The translations under genes and the position numbers were made by a program. The notes under the pieces were generated by a model. It made no database searches. It was not told the DNA's origin and saw only the letters and a program-made list of their open reading frames with translations. Shown one piece after another: positions 62,749 through 64,000 of a stretch of 64,000 nucleotides of DNA; within the stretch, counting starts at the first letter, position 1, and every line of letters starts with the position of its first letter. This stretch comes from Fundicoccus culcitae (GTDB taxonomy: Bacteria; Bacillota; Bacilli; Lactobacillales; Aerococcaceae), in contig NZ_CP102453.1 in NCBI RefSeq assembly GCF_024661895.1, forward strand, positions 2,604,001-2,668,000, given 5' to 3'.

Positions 62749-63683
62749 TTAGACGGTCACTAAATACTTATCAATGGGCGTGATGTCCAGCCCCGCGGTG
62801 AAATAATCTTTTAAACTATTGATCAAATAAGTTTCTAAAACGGAATAGTGGTTCTTTTTAGGGTAGGTTAACACCACATCCCAATCAATGGTATCTTCTA
62901 TAGGTAACTCAAGAATGGTATTGCCTCCAATGAAGTCCGAAACAGGTCGCGGCAATATGGTGATGAAATTATTCGTCTTTACCGCTTCAATGAAGAAATC
63001 CCAAGAACTTGAATGCACAACTTGTGTTGGGTAACAATTGTAGGCAGAAAATTTGGAATTGAGTAAGTGATGAATCATAAAAGTCTCATCGAACATAATA
63101 ATTTTTTGATGTTGAAAATCACGCCAAACCAACGTTTCTTTTTGAGCTAACGGATGATCTTTATGCACATAGGCCATCAATTGATCATGATGTAAATGCA
63201 TTTCATTAAAAATCGACGCATTTAAGCCATTCGGTGCCAGTAAAATACCAAAGTCGATTTGGCCCAACAACAATTGATTTTTTAACTCGAAGGCGCCTTG
63301 CTCAATCATGACAAATTTAATATTGGGTTTTTGGTCAACAATTGGAGCATGACATCAGAAAACAGCAAACTTAAAATCAGGGGTGGAATGCCAATTCGAA
63401 TCGTTCCACCGTAAAACGAAGACAGCTCACGAATACTCGACATCATTTGATCATGCTGTCTAACTAAATCAACACCTTTAACGTAAAGCAACTCGCCAGT
63501 CGGTGTCAAACTTTTCAAACGCCCATGTTGGCGATTAAACAACTCAATTTCTTCAACATCTTCGTAATTCAAAATAAAACGGCTGAGTGCAGGTTGTGAA
63601 ATATGCAATTTTTGCGCAGCAACGGATAAATTGAAATCACTGTCAACAACGGTAATGAAGTACCTTAACTGAGTGATATCCAA
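62749..63683 (-). pseudogene. LysR-family regulator with a frameshift
   Basis: Two frames make one LysR protein of about 310 residues. The first (to 63306) has the winged helix LRYFITVVDSDFNLSVAAQKLHISQPALS-type N-terminus; the second (from about 63340) has the effector domain with IKFVMIEQGAFELKNQLLLG. They meet in ACCAAAAACCC near 63335-63345, where one extra base (for example a sixth A) would restore TKNPNIKFVMIEQG. The start is a TTG at 63683 with AAAGGAG eight bases upstream. It may be inactive, or the run may be miscalled. Effector unknown. Confidence 0.75.
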
Positions 63684-63789
63684 AAAATAAAACTCCTTTC
63701 TTGACAACTATAACTGTAAGCGCATAACATCGATGCATTAACTATAATATTAAGTTATCGTTTTGTAAACCCCCAAAAGAAAATTTTGA

Positions 63790-63835
63790 TAATAAATATC
63801 ACTGCCAACCGCCGTAGGATAAGTGATATTTATTT
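63790..63835. repeat. Inverted pair of 16-mers forming a hairpin
   Basis: AATAAATATCACT (63791) and AGTGATATTTATT (63822) are perfect 13-base arms around 18 bases. This is the shortest head-to-head pair in the window, in the leader region of a gene beyond the right edge. Confidence 0.88.
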
Positions 63836-63965
63836 AAGAAAAAAGAACTTACATCGGAAGGAAGCAAATAATCGGGCTTTATTTAAGGTTAATTTAACAA
63901 CTCTTTCAGAATGTATAAAAATAAGTTATAGAATAGTATAAAATTTAAGTCTTTTTAAAATCGAG

Positions 63966-63991
63966 GGAAATCGCTTACAATGACATTGTAA
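63966..63991. promoter_or_regulatory. cre-like site overlapping a palindrome at the right edge
   Basis: GGAAATCGCTTACA matches the cre consensus with one mismatch and overlaps the palindrome TTACAATGACATTGTAA (63975-63991). It lies 90 bases after the inverted 16-mer pair, probably before a gene outside the window. Nothing else is seen in 63836-63965 except AT-rich promoter-like sequence. Confidence 0.4.
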
Positions 63992-64000
63992 TCGTTCAAT

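Overview
The window is chromosomal DNA of a low-to-moderate GC Gram-positive bacterium. Strong AAGGAGG ribosome-binding sites, frequent TTG/GTG starts, a T-box leader, CcpA-like cre sites, YtrA-type GntR control and single FtsH, TsaB and TsaD genes all fit Lactobacillales. An Aerococcaceae-like lactic coccus is my best guess (inference, not shown). No rRNA, tRNA or CRISPR was seen.

Layout. 1-9.6 kb: end of folC, an FNT anion channel, a GcvT-like protein, fabV, a PAP2 phosphatase, a flavodoxin and a YtrA-type regulator with a membrane partner. 9.7-19.3 kb: an aromatic-acid-exporter-like protein, ftsH, a TetR divergent from an unknown gene, a GDPD/SixA pair and two U32 proteins (TrhP1/TrhP2-like, tRNA hydroxylation), the first with a -1 frame break on A_AAA_AAG. 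19.7-29.5 kb: a DUF438/hemerythrin/PAS protein, a secreted DUF5067-like protein, a transposase, a five-LysM secreted serine hydrolase, brnQ and gloB. 29.8-35.5 kb: an oligopeptide-type ABC importer operon with a metallo-beta-lactamase protein. 35.6-43.2 kb: a minus-strand ABC operon (lipoprotein, two permeases, ATPase, small membrane protein) divergent from a broken ComQ-like prenyltransferase, a ComP-like kinase and a ComA-like regulator. This looks like a decayed ComQXPA quorum-sensing locus without a visible comX. 43.4-48.5 kb: a TPM/PspA pair and a P-type cation ATPase flanked by ~233-bp inverted repeats. 49.3-64 kb: DUF924, LURP-one, signal peptidase I, UspA, T-box-controlled proS, a thioesterase, a sulfate-exporter-like protein, a divergent galactokinase-like protein, tsaB/rimI/tsaD, an acyltransferase and a frameshifted LysR.

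The most unusual features are non-coding. (1) A dispersed 16-mer, AAATAAATATCWCTGC, occurs at least 15 times with no more than one mismatch, plus many degenerate copies. Outside genes its GC-rich end points away from the adjacent gene: inverted before starts and direct at or just after stops, often supplying the stop codon. Inside genes it mostly encodes INITA-like peptides at positions that do not disturb the protein. (2) Most long intergenic gaps hold tandem arrays of short imperfect palindromes. Each array has its own stem sequence, but unit length falls into two classes, 31 bp or 40-42 bp, close to three and four helical turns. (3) Several of these gaps are bounded by a shared inverted end, GTAAGYGGGAAGTGA. 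Together they suggest an undescribed modular system of intergenic elements.
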